A stretch of 64,000 nucleotides of DNA from Lactarius indigo (lineage: Eukaryota; Basidiomycota; Agaricomycetes; Russulales; Russulaceae): NCBI GenBank assembly GCA_025766275.1, contig JAFKAC010000076.1:124001-188000 (forward strand), given 5' to 3'. The position numbers and the translations under genes are program-made. Position 1 is the stretch's first letter; every line of letters starts with the position of its first letter. A model generated the notes under the pieces. It worked only from the letters and a program-made list of their open reading frames with translations. It was not told the origin of the DNA and searched no databases. Of this stretch, positions 11,331 to 22,375 are shown piece after piece.

Positions 11331-14300
11331 CTTGCATTGCTACTTCTCACTTTCCTCCACTTTCTCCCTCCCCCTTCATGCAGATTTTGAAGACACATAT
11401 ACAAAGCTACATTTCCTTTTTCTTCTTTCTTGTTCATTTTTAACCAGCGCAGTGCAGGACAGTGGTGGCCTTCTCAGACATGCCTCCTCACTGCCTTCAC
11501 CTTGTGGCATGTGAGTGAGCACCCAACCCATCTCACCAGCCACTCCCACCCCTCAACCTGCCACTCAGGCATATGTACATGGGCCCTCCCATTGCTGCCA
11601 TCTTGATTGTGGGCATTGAGCAACACCTAGATAAGCTCTTTTTTCTCTTTTTCTTTTTTTTCTCACCCACATCAGGAAAAACCTCCTTCAAATTATTGTT
11701 AAGTGAAGTAAGACAGATAAAGTGGCAATAAGCTGGATAATGCATCCATAATATGACTAAGCAAGTACCAAGCCACAAGTTGTTACTAGCCTAACTGTAA
11801 ATTTCTAGAAAATTATGAGATAATTACAGTAGGAGCACATCCAGTAACATACAAAGCAATCTAAGAGTGCAATATATAAAAGGCCTTCACCATTGCTGCC
11901 ACTGTTGTGGTTGCAGTTGTCACCTCCACTGTTATATGTAGTTGCAGCCATTGTGGTTGCTTTGATGTGATCATAGTCATTGTCATCATCATGGCTGCTA
12001 TCTTACTGTAGTCATCTTTGTTGCTTTGTCCAAGGGGTGCACAAGAATTTTAGCACCCATATGGACATAGGAAGGTCTGAACAGGCCTTTGCAATTTTTT
12101 GTGGTCTGGTGTTAAATGAGTGCTAAACCATGGCCTCATGGATTGAGGGCCATTCAGCTGCTCAAGCAAGCACAAATGCCCTCCTCCTGGACACATCACA
12201 CACAGCAAAGGGGAAAATCACAACATGGCAGGAAAGAAATATAAATTCTGTTATTACTTTGAATACAATTTTGTGCACCTCCATAAGATAACAACCCCTA
12301 GTACTTTTGCCATTGCTGCCTTGCCTTTGTTGTGGTCATTCATTGCTGCCACTGCCACCACTGCAAACACCACCATTGTTGTCACATCCACCATGTGGAA
12401 ATTGTTGCAGTTGTCTTCACTGTGGCTGCTATGACCTCATTGTGGTTGTCCAATACATCATCTTGTCATTTCCAATTTGCTGTTGTTGTTGCCACCACAA
12501 CTCTATTGTTGTTTGTGTCTTCCTCTCATGATGGGATTTGCACTGTAGCCACAGATGACACACAGTTGTGAGGTGCAGGAAGCCAACTGTCCAAGCTAGC
12601 AGATGCACAAAAGTGTCACAAGCTTTGAGGGTGTTGATCCAACTGTTGCCAAGGTCTTATTTCTTGCTTCAGAACTTGTGCACAAGGGGTCGCCAAAATG
12701 TTGAGTACCAAGACTAGGGCCACAGTGATGATGAGATGGAGCACAAAGTCAAAACAAACAGAACCAGAGTCAATCACCAGCAGAGAAAACAGGGGCAAGA
12801 TGGAGGTGTGTAAGAGGTGAGGGGTAAGAGTTGACAAGAGTTCATGGACCAGTGAACCTGAGGGTGATTGAAGAAGACAGTAGGAGATGCAATATTGGAG
12901 ATAACATAAGTATCTGAGTGTGTGAGTGAGGATATACAGTCCAGTTGACCTTCAAATGTGATAAGGGAAGGGTTGGGAAAAGTGCCCAAGTCACATTTGT
13001 TTGTTGATTAGTCTGATTGTGGGAAGTTTTTCCCCATTCCCTTGACAACCTCATTTTGGTTTTTTTTTCTAAGCCCCCTTTCACCCAACTTTCATCTGTT
13101 GGCCTTCTCCACCTCTATCTGAGTCCACTGTCTCACTTCTGTTCTTCCCCCATAGTGGACCTGAACCAGCCAGGACATGAGGTGCAAGCTTGCAAACATA
13201 AGTTCCATTTCTCAATTGCCCTCCCACCAAACTAATGTTGATCGCAGACTCCTAATTCTCTCTTACTGACACACAGCAGTTCATGGCACCATTCACCAAC
13301 TCATCCACTTATCCATAGAAGCAATGTCATCCACCAACAGCAAGATGTCCCTTGCTGCTACCACTCCAATTATTGCCATGTTATCAAATTACTTGTAAGT
13401 CTGAATCCACCTGCTTTGCACCATCCACTCACTAGCAGCAGTTACTAGCTACTCATTACAAGCTGGTGCACCTGCTGCACAAATTTACAAGATACTGCTG
13501 ATGGTGCCAAACCCCACACCAAAAAAAAAAAATAAGGTATCATTCCATTTAAATTTAGAGTGTGCTGAAGTTGAATGCTGGTCTACACAGTTGTCAATGC
13601 CACAACTGCAACCACTTCCTCATACAGGCCCCAACTCCATTACTGGTCACCACTGAGGGGTTCAATGCCAGCCCCATATGATCATGACAACAACAGTGAT
13701 GCAGCCACATCAGGGTGCACACAAACCACAAGAGATGAGGGGAATCCTACTAGGATGACAAGGGTAAGCATGATGGCCAAAGAAATGGGCAATGATGATG
13801 ACAAGGAGTGTTGCTTTTATGTTAGACTGGTTAAACTATATTGTTTGCTTGCTGTACTACTAGCCTACTGCAATGATAGTATTTGGACAATAATACTGTA
13901 TTAGTGTGGTCAACAATTACTCCTAGCCTAGTCATCAATTATGATTCACTTGAACATAAATTATTGCTAAATTAGCAGAAATTCTGATAATTTAGGGGGG
14001 GTCACCTTAATTCTGATAATTTAGACTAACAATAATTTTTCTCTAGCCTAACACTAGCCTAACAAAATTATCTCTTGCTAACATGGGAGGTTTTTCCTGA
14101 TGCATTTCTACCAAGCAGGACCTCCTGCTCCTGTGAGTGGAACAACTCCACCCACCTGGCTACCACCACCACTTCAACCCTGCCACACAGCTGCCACCAC
14201 CATGTCAATGTGGGCCATCCCACTCCCCACCAAGCACATCACCACACTTAGTCCAAGGTTTTTCTTTTCTTTTTCTTTTTCCTTTCTTATGTTGAGCCAT

Positions 14301-14440
14301 TGCAGGACAACAGCACCCACCTCAATGCAGGCAACCCTGCTTATTGCCAAGCCCATCAGTGCCCCAGTCATGCCACCACCCCAGTCCTCACCACCTCAAC
14401 CACTGTGGCCCCCACTTCACCACCACCCCAGCTAGAGTAA
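11331..14440. other. Low-complexity and unique DNA without a supported gene
   Basis: Two blocks (about 11885-12010 and 12305-12530) are imperfect triplet-like repeats of ttg/gct/cca units (cattgctgccactg and variants). They produce artificial Cys/His/Val-rich frames. There is a poly-A run near 13521. Tandem-like gcccaccac text sits at 14150-14430. No recognisable domain. Confidence 0.5.
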
Positions 14441-14442
14441 GG

Positions 14443-14874
14443 TGATCATGACTTAGCAGATAATAATGCTCAAAGGCATGTGATGTAGGAACACTCACAG
14501 GCATCCTGATATGAGCTTGGTACTCAAAGGTACCAACATCAAGGCAAACTGGATAAGGCAAAGAGACAAGACAAGGCAAACAGGAGGAAGCAAGAAGTGA
14601 CAATTCAAGAAGACCAAGATGGTGTATCTTGGTCTTCATAGCTCAGGCTATATACAAGTAGAGGTGGGCTTTGAAGCACCACCTGTAAGTGTCCAAAATA
14701 TCACATAAGTATCGCAAACCCTAGTACTACTACTACTAGTACTAGGATCAAGTCATTGTCTTATTGTACATGTGGTACTTATTGATTGATCCACTTAACA
14801 AGTCTGTGACTAATTACAACTCACAAGGGCAGCCACTGCAGAGCATGTGAGCATCCACAACCACAAATGTAACA
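14443..14874 (-). repeat. LTR J (LTR B-related), left boundary uncertain
   Basis: On the minus strand it starts TGTTACA at 14874 and resembles LTR B. It has the ctactactactag-like tract and the block with a perfect 12-bp hairpin at 14609-14637 (GAAGACCAAGAT / ATCTTGGTCTTC, loop of 5). A TATATA sequence lies just upstream of the hairpin in the minus direction. Similarity to LTR B fades near 14440. No matching TSD was found, so either the end is eroded or the flanking DNA was lost. Confidence 0.65.
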
Positions 14875-16874
14875 ATGTCCCTACGAAGGGCAGAGTCATT
14901 TAGGACATATAATTTACCCCAATGGTATATGAAACCTTCTTCTTCCCACATTAAAACACCATCCATAAGAGCTTTAGGAGTGGTCTTAGAGATACTTTTA
15001 AGACCCTCTATAACTTCAGCTTCTCTAATGGATGTGAGCTTGATGCAACTTCCCAACAAGTCTATTTCAGGGATGAAGTGCACTTAAGTGGCAGCTAGGA
15101 AATGTTCAGGTTTTAACACCTGAACCTGGCAGTTATCTTCAGAGTCTCAGACTTGGTCTTTAAAGAAACAACTTAATGCATTGGCTTGCATTGATTCTCC
15201 CTTTGTGTAAGTAATTTTGAAGACAAACTGACTCAGAAATAGGGCCCATCATGCTTGGTGCCTATTTAAGTCTTTCATGGTTGCCCACCATTCCATATTC
15301 TTATGGTTGGTGATCACTTCAAAGGAGATACCTTCAAGGAAATGTCTCCAGTCCTCTAAGGCACAAATTAAGCCAAGCATTTCTCTGTTGTAGATCTTAT
15401 AATTGCATTCTTCTTTGCTCATAGACTGTGCACTAGTGATACACAATAGGATGCCAGAGACCATCCAGATACTTCTGTGTAAGTATGCCACCAGTAGCAA
15501 ATCCTGAAGCATCCACCTCAACTCTAGTCAGGAGGTTTGGATTGTACACCTTAAGAATAGGTTCTTGTATGAAATGCTCCTTCAATAGGTCAAAGGCTTT
15601 CTGCTGCTCAGACTGCCATGTCCAAGGAGTATCCTTCTTAGTAAGGTCATGAAGGGGTCAGGCAATGGCTGCAAAGTCCTTTATGAACCTTCTATAGAAG
15701 TTGGTGAACCCAATGAATGCTCTTACTTCTTTGAGCATAGTTGAGGTTGGCCACTCCTTTACTGCAGAGACCCTGCCAGGGTCCAACTGCACTTCTCTAA
15801 GATGGATGATCATCCCTAGGTACTCCATTTCTTGCTTTTCAAAATCACACTTCTCAGGCTTGAGATAAAGATTGTACTGTTGCAGACAACTTAACACTTT
15901 GTGTACAATTTTGTGATGATGTTTAAGATTGTTGCTATAGATGAGAATATCATCCATATATGGTGATCTCCCCCTGTGTGATAAGATCAGCAAAGACAGC
16001 ATTCATCAGGGCTTGGAAGGTGGCAGGGCTATTAGTCATGCCAAAGTACATGACTTTAGGTTTGTATAGGCCCCTATTGGTGACAATAGCACCCTTCCAT
16101 TCATTGCCTTCTTTGATGCAGATATTATGATATCCCCATCAAACATTGAACTTAGTGAAGTACTGAGCTCCCTTGAGTCTATTGATAATATCAGCTGCTA
16201 TCAGCTGCAAGTGGAAGTGGATACCAGTTCTTAATAGTGATTTTATGAAGATGATGGTAGTCTTGAACTAGATAGAGTTTGCTGTCCTTCTTTTTTATGA
16301 AGAACACAGGGGATGCCATAGGTGACTTAGATGGCACTAAACACCCTTTTGAGATGTGTTTGTCTAGAAATTTATCCAATTCCACTTGTTCACTAGGTGA
16401 CATGGGATACATCTTGACCTTCCAGTGCTTAACTGCATCTGGTTCAAGGTCTATGGCATGGTTCCATGGCTGGTGCTCAGGGAGTCTCTGGGATTCTTCC
16501 TCAGAGAATACTTTTGTGAAGTCATGATAGTGTTCAGGGACCATTTCTTTGAAGGTTTTCTTAGGTTTGGAGGTTACTGCTTTCTCAGAAATCTGCTGAG
16601 AATATGTGAAACCAGCCAAGCAGAAAACTTCATCAGAGACTGTGTCCAACACTTTCTCCACAAGGAGATGGTGGCATTCCATATGGTTCACCATAATGTG
16701 TGTCACCTCTACCTCAATCTCCAGTGCAGCTATTTCAGTGCTGGAGTTAAGGCACATTGTGCCTTCCTGCCAATCTATGTGTGGGTTCTGATGTCTAAGC
16801 CACAGCAGTTGCAATATAACTCATTCTGGGCCTAGTGAAGTGACCATGAAGTCAAACTTTTCTTTGCTAGGGCC
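14875..16874 (-). pseudogene. Element F pol fragment: protease end, RT, RNase H, start of integrase
   Basis: Reading the minus strand from 16874, the Ty3/Gypsy order is visible. First is the protease-RT linker (LLWLRHQNPHIDW; HAIDLEPDA). Next is RT with FFIKKKDSKLYLVQDYHHLHK and a PYMDDILIYSN catalytic box (about 15960). Then come the thumb (GFTNFYRRFIKDFA), RNase H (YKIYNREMLGLICALEDWRHF) and the beginning of integrase (WEEEGFIYHWGKLYV, ending at RRDI). Many stops and frameshifts separate the pieces. The sequence is clearly a different family from A and B. The element is cut at the integrase by LTR J on one side and by a D fragment on the other. Confidence 0.85.
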
Positions 16875-16935
16875 TGATGAACAGTGCACATAAAGACTAT
16901 ACTCACAGTGGACTGATAAGACTGTGGTAAGATAT
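16875..16935 (-). repeat. LTR D copy d (60-bp terminal fragment)
   Basis: It contains the 3' terminus of LTR D (TGATGAACAG on the plus strand, then the atactcacagtggac and actgtggtaagatat blocks) and stops abruptly at about 16935. The tail of an A pol follows. The intact terminus abuts F. The break marks a deletion or recombination point. Confidence 0.8.
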
Positions 16936-17883
16936 GGATGGATTGGTTGTGGCTCATACAGGAGGGAGGGGGGTTGGCTTGGGAATGGAGAGTAACCAGA
17001 GGAAGGGGTGACAGAGGGTGTTTTGTCAAAGGAGCCCCTCTCCATAGTGCAAGCAACAAGACATTCAACAGAGGAGTGAGAGGGCATGGTGGAGAGACTA
17101 GTGGGAAAGGTGGTTACTGTTTGTATTGTTACTTCCTTTTGTTTTAACCACTGCTTCACTGCTTCACTTCTGAGGTTGCTTTCAAAGCGTTCCTGGATAA
17201 GTTCTGGGGAATAGAGGTTCTTCTCTGGTTCCCAGCTGTTGTGTGCATCAGAGTACCCTTTCCACTTGATCAGGAACTGCAACTGGTTCCTGTGGCATCT
17301 TGTTCCTAGTATTCTCTCAACTTCCCACTCCTGTGCTCCATCTACTAGATCTAGGGGTGGTTCCATAAAGTTCTTTCCATGTATGGGGGTTTCTTTGTAT
17401 GGCATCAAGAGGGATGCATGGAACTGGGTAGATCCACCACTGATGGGGGAGTTTTAGGGCATATGTGGTGGCAGAGATCTTCTTTGTGACCCTGAAGGGT
17501 CCATATCTTTTTGGGGCTAACTTGAAACTGGGGTGTGTTGTTTTCAAGTTTCTGGCATCTAGCCACACACTATCTCCTTCTGTGTGTTGTTTGAAGTGAG
17601 AACTTTTGTACAGAGACTGTGCATGGGTGATTGCTACTTGAGCTGTCCTCCTGGCCTCTTGGATTCGTTTCAGCATTTCCTGTGTTCCTGGTATGGTGGC
17701 TATTCTTTCTGGTTGGTGTACCCTTGGGATATATCCAAGGATTAATTCATAGGGTGTCTTTTTAGTGGTTGAACTTGGCCAAGAGTTGTGTATATGCTGT
17801 GCCAGTGGTAGTAGTTGTTACCTTGTTGGTGATTGATGAACATCTGAAGATATTGTTCCAGCCACTGGTTCGTTCATTCTGAT
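16936..17883 (-). pseudogene. Element A2 pol 3' part: integrase C-terminus, chromodomain, start of C-terminal extension
   Basis: On the minus strand from 17883 the frame gives RTNQWLEQYL, HNSWPSSTTKKTPYELILGYIP, then VWLDARNLKTTHPSFKLAPKRYGPF. The chromodomain (NQLQFLIKWKGYSDAHNSWEPEKN) and the extension (FPTSLSTMPSHSSVECLVAC) follow. The decisive codon is at 17141-17139: CAA, where copies A1 and A3 have TGA, so chromodomain and extension are one uninterrupted frame here. The extension is truncated at 16936, next to the D fragment. Frameshifts occur near 17410-17450. This is the 3' end of A2, whose upstream parts continue at 18586-24483. Confidence 0.88.
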
Positions 17884-18580
17884 TGTCACAGATGCTCTAT
17901 TTTCACCTTATTCTTCTGGATTTATTTGGTAAAGATATAAGCCTCCAACATTGAGCTCAAACATCAAAGTCCTTATCATTAGATATCATAAGATGGTTAG
18001 TCATGTGATAACAACATGTGCACCCACAAGCATGTGACCATGAGATAGTTACTTCCCTATTGAATGTTACCTCTTTAGGCCACTTTCCACTCTAGTAAAA
18101 GTAGTTTCTTATTAGATGATAAGCAGGAAAGGTTCTAGATAGTTCTAGACTACATTGCCATAGGTTATGACTCATAGATAAGGACACATCACTGTTCTGT
18201 CAGCCTCAATGACTGTGCATCAGTCAGCACAATAGATAAGGCTATTTTTAGACACAACATGTCAGTGTCTGACTCATTACTACTTACTATACCTTTAGTA
18301 ACAAGGTTCTATAGTAATTTGAACTCAGCTGCAGTATTGTATATAAACCCTCATGTAGTGTCCTAAGTGGAACCAACTTGTCCTCTTGGTTCTCCACTCA
18401 GCATACCACAGTGTGATCACCTGACCTAGAGTCTTGCATAAAGACTCCATGTGTGTCTATTCTCCACTGTGACTATATGTTCAGCATATGACTTGTCTCT
18501 GCACTAGGCTTGAGTGTGCACCATGTCAGTTCACTTACACTTTGCTTGGTCTAGTTGTCACAATGAATCATACTGCTACA
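17884..18580 (+). repeat. LTR G (solo, 697 bp) inserted in A2 integrase
   Basis: TGTCACAG...CTGCTACA with a perfect 5-base TSD, ctgat (17879-17883 and 18581-18585). Removing it and one TSD restores the continuous A integrase text seen in A1. TATATAAA at about 18340 suggests plus-strand transcription. No coding sequence and no second copy in the window. Confidence 0.9.
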
Positions 18581-18585
18581 CTGAT

Positions 18586-19629
18586 TGTCCATCTGTTTGT
18601 GGGTGGTATGCTGTGCTGATGTTTTGTTTTATGTTGAGCACTCTGCATAGTTCTTTGATGAACTTGTTGATAAGTAGCCTGTGCACACTTAGTGGCTCTA
18701 ATGGACTTGTAGATATTGGACTACTTTAGATTAGATTCAATCTGTACAATCTAGGACTACTGTGACATCACTGTACAATGACATCATATGGACTGCTCCA
18801 GACTCTTTATTGTACTTCATCCCTTGTTCTTCTTTTAGCATTATTGATATTGTGATCTCACTATGATATCATACTTGTCTGGGCTTTCTTTTGTTCTCTT
18901 TGCCATGTTCCCCATTTAGCACACACTCCTTTGTCCTGTATGTAGAACAATGCTCCTTGTATTCTGTGACCCTGTGTTACACTCCTTGTAGTAGTGTCAC
19001 ACCTCTGTACAGTATAAGTAGAGCACTCTGTATGCCCTGGTCCACATCAGTTCTCACTCTGCTGTGTGCCAGACCTCTTTGCTTCACTGCAACTCACCCT
19101 GTTCACCTCTGCTTCCAGCACTCTAGTATATCACACCACAGTCCTCTAGCCACTGTGAGTATACACTTTATGTCTGCTGTTCATCAGAACTTTGCTGTGA
19201 ATCTAGGGTCTCTATTGGAGATGGCCCTTCTTGGTAACCCATAGTGTGGTAGCACTGCTCTGGTGTAAAGCTTTGCCACTTCTTCTGCATCTATTGTTTC
19301 ATTGCATGGGATAAAGAAGGCTGCTTTGGAACAGTCATGATCCATGATGGTGAGAATGGTGTCATGACCTTCTGATTGGGGTAGTTTTGTGATGAAGTCT
19401 AGAGTGATGGTTTCAAAGGGGAGTGCTTCTGGGTTAGTCTTTAAGGGGAATATCAGTGGTGTCAGGTTCCCAGGGAAGTTCTTGTTTGACTGGTATGTGG
19501 CACAGCCCTTTACATATGTGGATATATTTTCTTTCATGTTTGGCCACCAGAAGGCTTGTGATGCTAGCCATGAGGTTTTTGTTATTCCAGGGTGTCCAGC
19601 TGTTTTTGTGTCATGAAACAGGGAAATAC
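18586..19629 (-). pseudogene. Element A2 integrase fragments, split by LTR D copy e
   Basis: The minus-strand pieces at 18586-18664 and 19192-19629 encode the integrase middle. They show the zinc-binding region (HDTKTAGHPGITKT, AFWWPNMKENIST; the CxxC pair has become CATY, TGC to TAC) and the catalytic core (TILTIMDHDCSKAAFFIPC, RRAISNRDPRFTAKF). The D LTR lies between them. Confidence 0.85.
18665..19186 (+). repeat. LTR D copy e (solo) in A2 integrase
   Basis: TGTTGATAAG...TGTTCATCA, 522 bp, TSD gaact (18660-18664 and 19187-19191). No GT...AG insertion. Removing it rejoins the A2 integrase text. Confidence 0.93.
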
Positions 19630-20240
19630 TGATGAACAGCACACATAGATAGCATACTCACAGAGTGACAAAGTGTTCTGTGGTGAGATAGGCTGAGTGG
19701 CTGGAAGCAGCAACAGGGAAGTCTTTGACAAGGTAAAGCAAGAGTGTCTGGCACACAGCAGAGTGAGAACTGATGATAGTATTACAGGAGAGGGACTTTA
19801 CCTGGCACACAGCAGAGTGAGAACTGATGTGGACCAGGGCATACAGAGTACTCTACTTATACTATACAGAGGTGTGACACTAGTACAAGGACAGTAACAT
19901 AGAGTCACGGAATACAAGGAGCGTTGTTCCATACACAGGACAAAAGGAATGTACTAAAGGAGAACAAGGCGACCAGAACAAATGAAAGTCTAGACAGGTA
20001 TGATATCATAATGACATCACAATAAAGATAACGCTGTAAAGAGAACAAAGGAAGGAGTACAATGAAATGTCCAGAGTGTTCTACATGATGTCATTGTACA
20101 TGATGTCATAGATAAGCTAAGAAGTCCGAGATTGTACAGATCATATAATCTAATCTACAGGTCCAATGTATCTTATCCAAAGCAGTCCATATCTGCAAGT
20201 CCTTTAGAGCCGCTAAGTGCGCGCGGGCCACTTATCAACA
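19630..20240 (-). repeat. LTR D copy f (solo) in A2 pol
   Basis: Minus orientation, TSD aatac (19625-19629 and 20241-20245). It contains the GT...AG insertion in diverged form: on the minus strand, GTAAAG follows the first tgtgtgccag and a second tgtgtgccag ends it. Confidence 0.93.
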
Positions 20241-20245
20241 AATAC

Positions 20246-22375
20246 CCCCCTCTTTAGCAGTGTGTTGTCCACAACCACCAGTTTGTTGCCCTTCCACCAG
20301 TGTTTTCCTTGTTTCACTAGTTGAAAGGGGGCTGCCCACTCATCTAGAGTGTCTTGGTGATCCAGTTGATGTGCCATGACTCTGTCATCTATCCTTATGG
20401 AGAGGGTGGAGTTTGGAAAGATGGTTGGGGTCAGGACCACTACATTGGTGTTATCTTCTGCCCCTGTGTCATGGTCAGGGTGCCTTGACAAGACATCCAC
20501 ATGATTCTGAGGGCCTGGTTTGTGGTGGAGTTTGATGTGGTAGTCCACAAGTCTGGGGATGTATTGCACCACTCTCCTGTTGATCTGTTGAGGGTGGCAA
20601 TAGTATTCTAGGTTCTTATGGTCTGTGAACACTGTGATTTGTGTGGGGACCCCAATAGGAGGTGTCTCCAGTGTTCCAGTCCTCTGATTACTGCTAAGAG
20701 TTCTCTGTCATGAATGTCATAGTTGTGCTCCACTTTTGTGAACAATTTGGAGAAGTATCCCACAGCCTATGGCTTGTTTCTGTTGTCTCTTTGGGTCAGG
20801 ATTGCCCCTGTGGTGAAAGCAGAGGCATTGACTTCCAGTTCAAAGGATTTATCCATGTCTGGTTGGCACAGAATGGGATCTTTGCATACAAGTGTGATGA
20901 GTGTTTGTGATGAGTGTTTCTAGGGCCTTTGCTGCTTCTTCTGTCTATTGGAAGGGTCCTTCTGACATCTTTATTGTGTCTGTGATGGGTCTTGCTAAGT
21001 GGGTGAAGTTGAGGATGAAAGGTCACTGATAGCTTAGTGTTCCCAGTACACTTCTTGCTTGTTTGACTGACTTGATGTCTCTTGGCCAGTCTTTCAATCC
21101 CTCCACCTTTTTATGGTTGATTTTGACTTGAGATCCATTGATAACAATGCCCTGGTAGTGGATCTTTCTTTGTTCAAATACACACTTTGATGCTTTGAGG
21201 AAGTAGGACTCCTTTTTGCAGATTTCCAGGAACTCATTTACAATTGGTCTGTGGCACTCAGTGTCTTCTTCTGTGGCTATTAGGACATCATCCATGTACA
21301 CAAATAGCTCTCTAGGATATTTGTCCATGAGTGGTCAGAGTATTCTGCTCATAGTTCTTGCAAAGGTGGCTGGTGCATTTGTGAGGCTGAATGTCATGAC
21401 CCAAGGGATGAACAGTCCTCTTGGTGTTTTGAAGGCCACTTTTCACTGGTCTTCTTCTTTTATTCAAATGTTATGATACCCCCACCTGATGTCAAACTTT
21501 GAGAACAATGTGTTTCCATTCAAGTTGGTCAGGATGCTAGAAATGAGAGGTAGTGGGTAGGTGTCTTTTATTGTCCATGTGTTCAAGGGTCTGTAGTCAA
21601 GGATGAGGCACAACCCTCCATCTGTCTTCTTTCTAAAGGAGGAAGCATAGGGGGAACTCCCTTCATAGATGTACCCTTTTGCTATGTTCTCTTTGAGGTA
21701 TACCTTCAGCTCTTTGTTTTCTTCAAGTGTCAGGGGGTAGATCTTGCAATTGATCTTGTTGGGTGCATCTTGGTATAGTGTGATGGAGTGATCTTCCTCT
21801 CTTTCTGGTGGAAAGTGTTGTTCTTCTTCATCTGAGAGCACCTTATTGTGGTGTTGGTATTCTTCTGGGATCACAATCTCTTTTACTGGGTCAAAGGTCA
21901 TTTTGGTTGCTGCTGCTTTGGCTTCCTGATGTTGCTTTCTCCTGAAGCAGTATCCTCCTGTCAGAATGGTAACTGCTTCTCCTTTCAGCTCTTGTTTCTT
22001 CCAGTTTATATCTGGGTTTTTGTATTTGAACCAGGGATATCCAAAGATCATTCTATCTTCTCCTAGACTGGTTACAAAGAATTGGAAGGGGACATCTTCT
22101 TCTCCTCTTTTTATCCATAGTTGGCATATTTCTGTTGTGGTGCCATCTTTGTTTAATGATCCATCTATGTTTTGAACTAGTCTGGGTGGTTTTAAAGGTG
22201 TGGTTTTTAACCCAAGCTTTTGGTTTAGGTTTCAGTTGATCAGGTTATCTGTTGCACCACTGTCTAGCAGCACATTTATGCAAGCTTCTTTGTAGTAAAG
22301 GCAAATGAGGACTTTGATTGTCATAGCACTATTGCAAATACTGTACATTGAATTGGCCTCCCTGTCAGCTCTCAT
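20246..22375 (-). pseudogene. Element A2 pol: protease, RT, RNase H, integrase N-terminus
   Basis: Minus-strand reading gives the protease start with D-S-G-A-T at about 22270-22256. It is followed by the same TGA (ATC AAC TGA) that A1 has at 60186. Then come the PR-RT linker (MIFGYPWFKYKNPDINW), RT (ILDYRPLNTWTIKDTYPLPLISSIL; LFVYMDDVLIATEEDTE at about 21300), RNase H (KNLEYYCHPQQINRRVVQYIPRLVDYHIKLHHKPGPQ) and the integrase linker. Numerous TGG-to-TGA and CGA-to-TGA changes and single-base indels break the frame. Nucleotide similarity to A1 is high throughout. Confidence 0.9.

Noticed and set aside
12225..12571. Cys/His/Val-rich ORFs
   Set aside because: They arise from imperfect triplet repeats in three overlapping frames.
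14100..14435. Thr/Pro-rich 111-codon ORF
   Set aside because: Low-complexity cca/acc-rich DNA; no support for expression.
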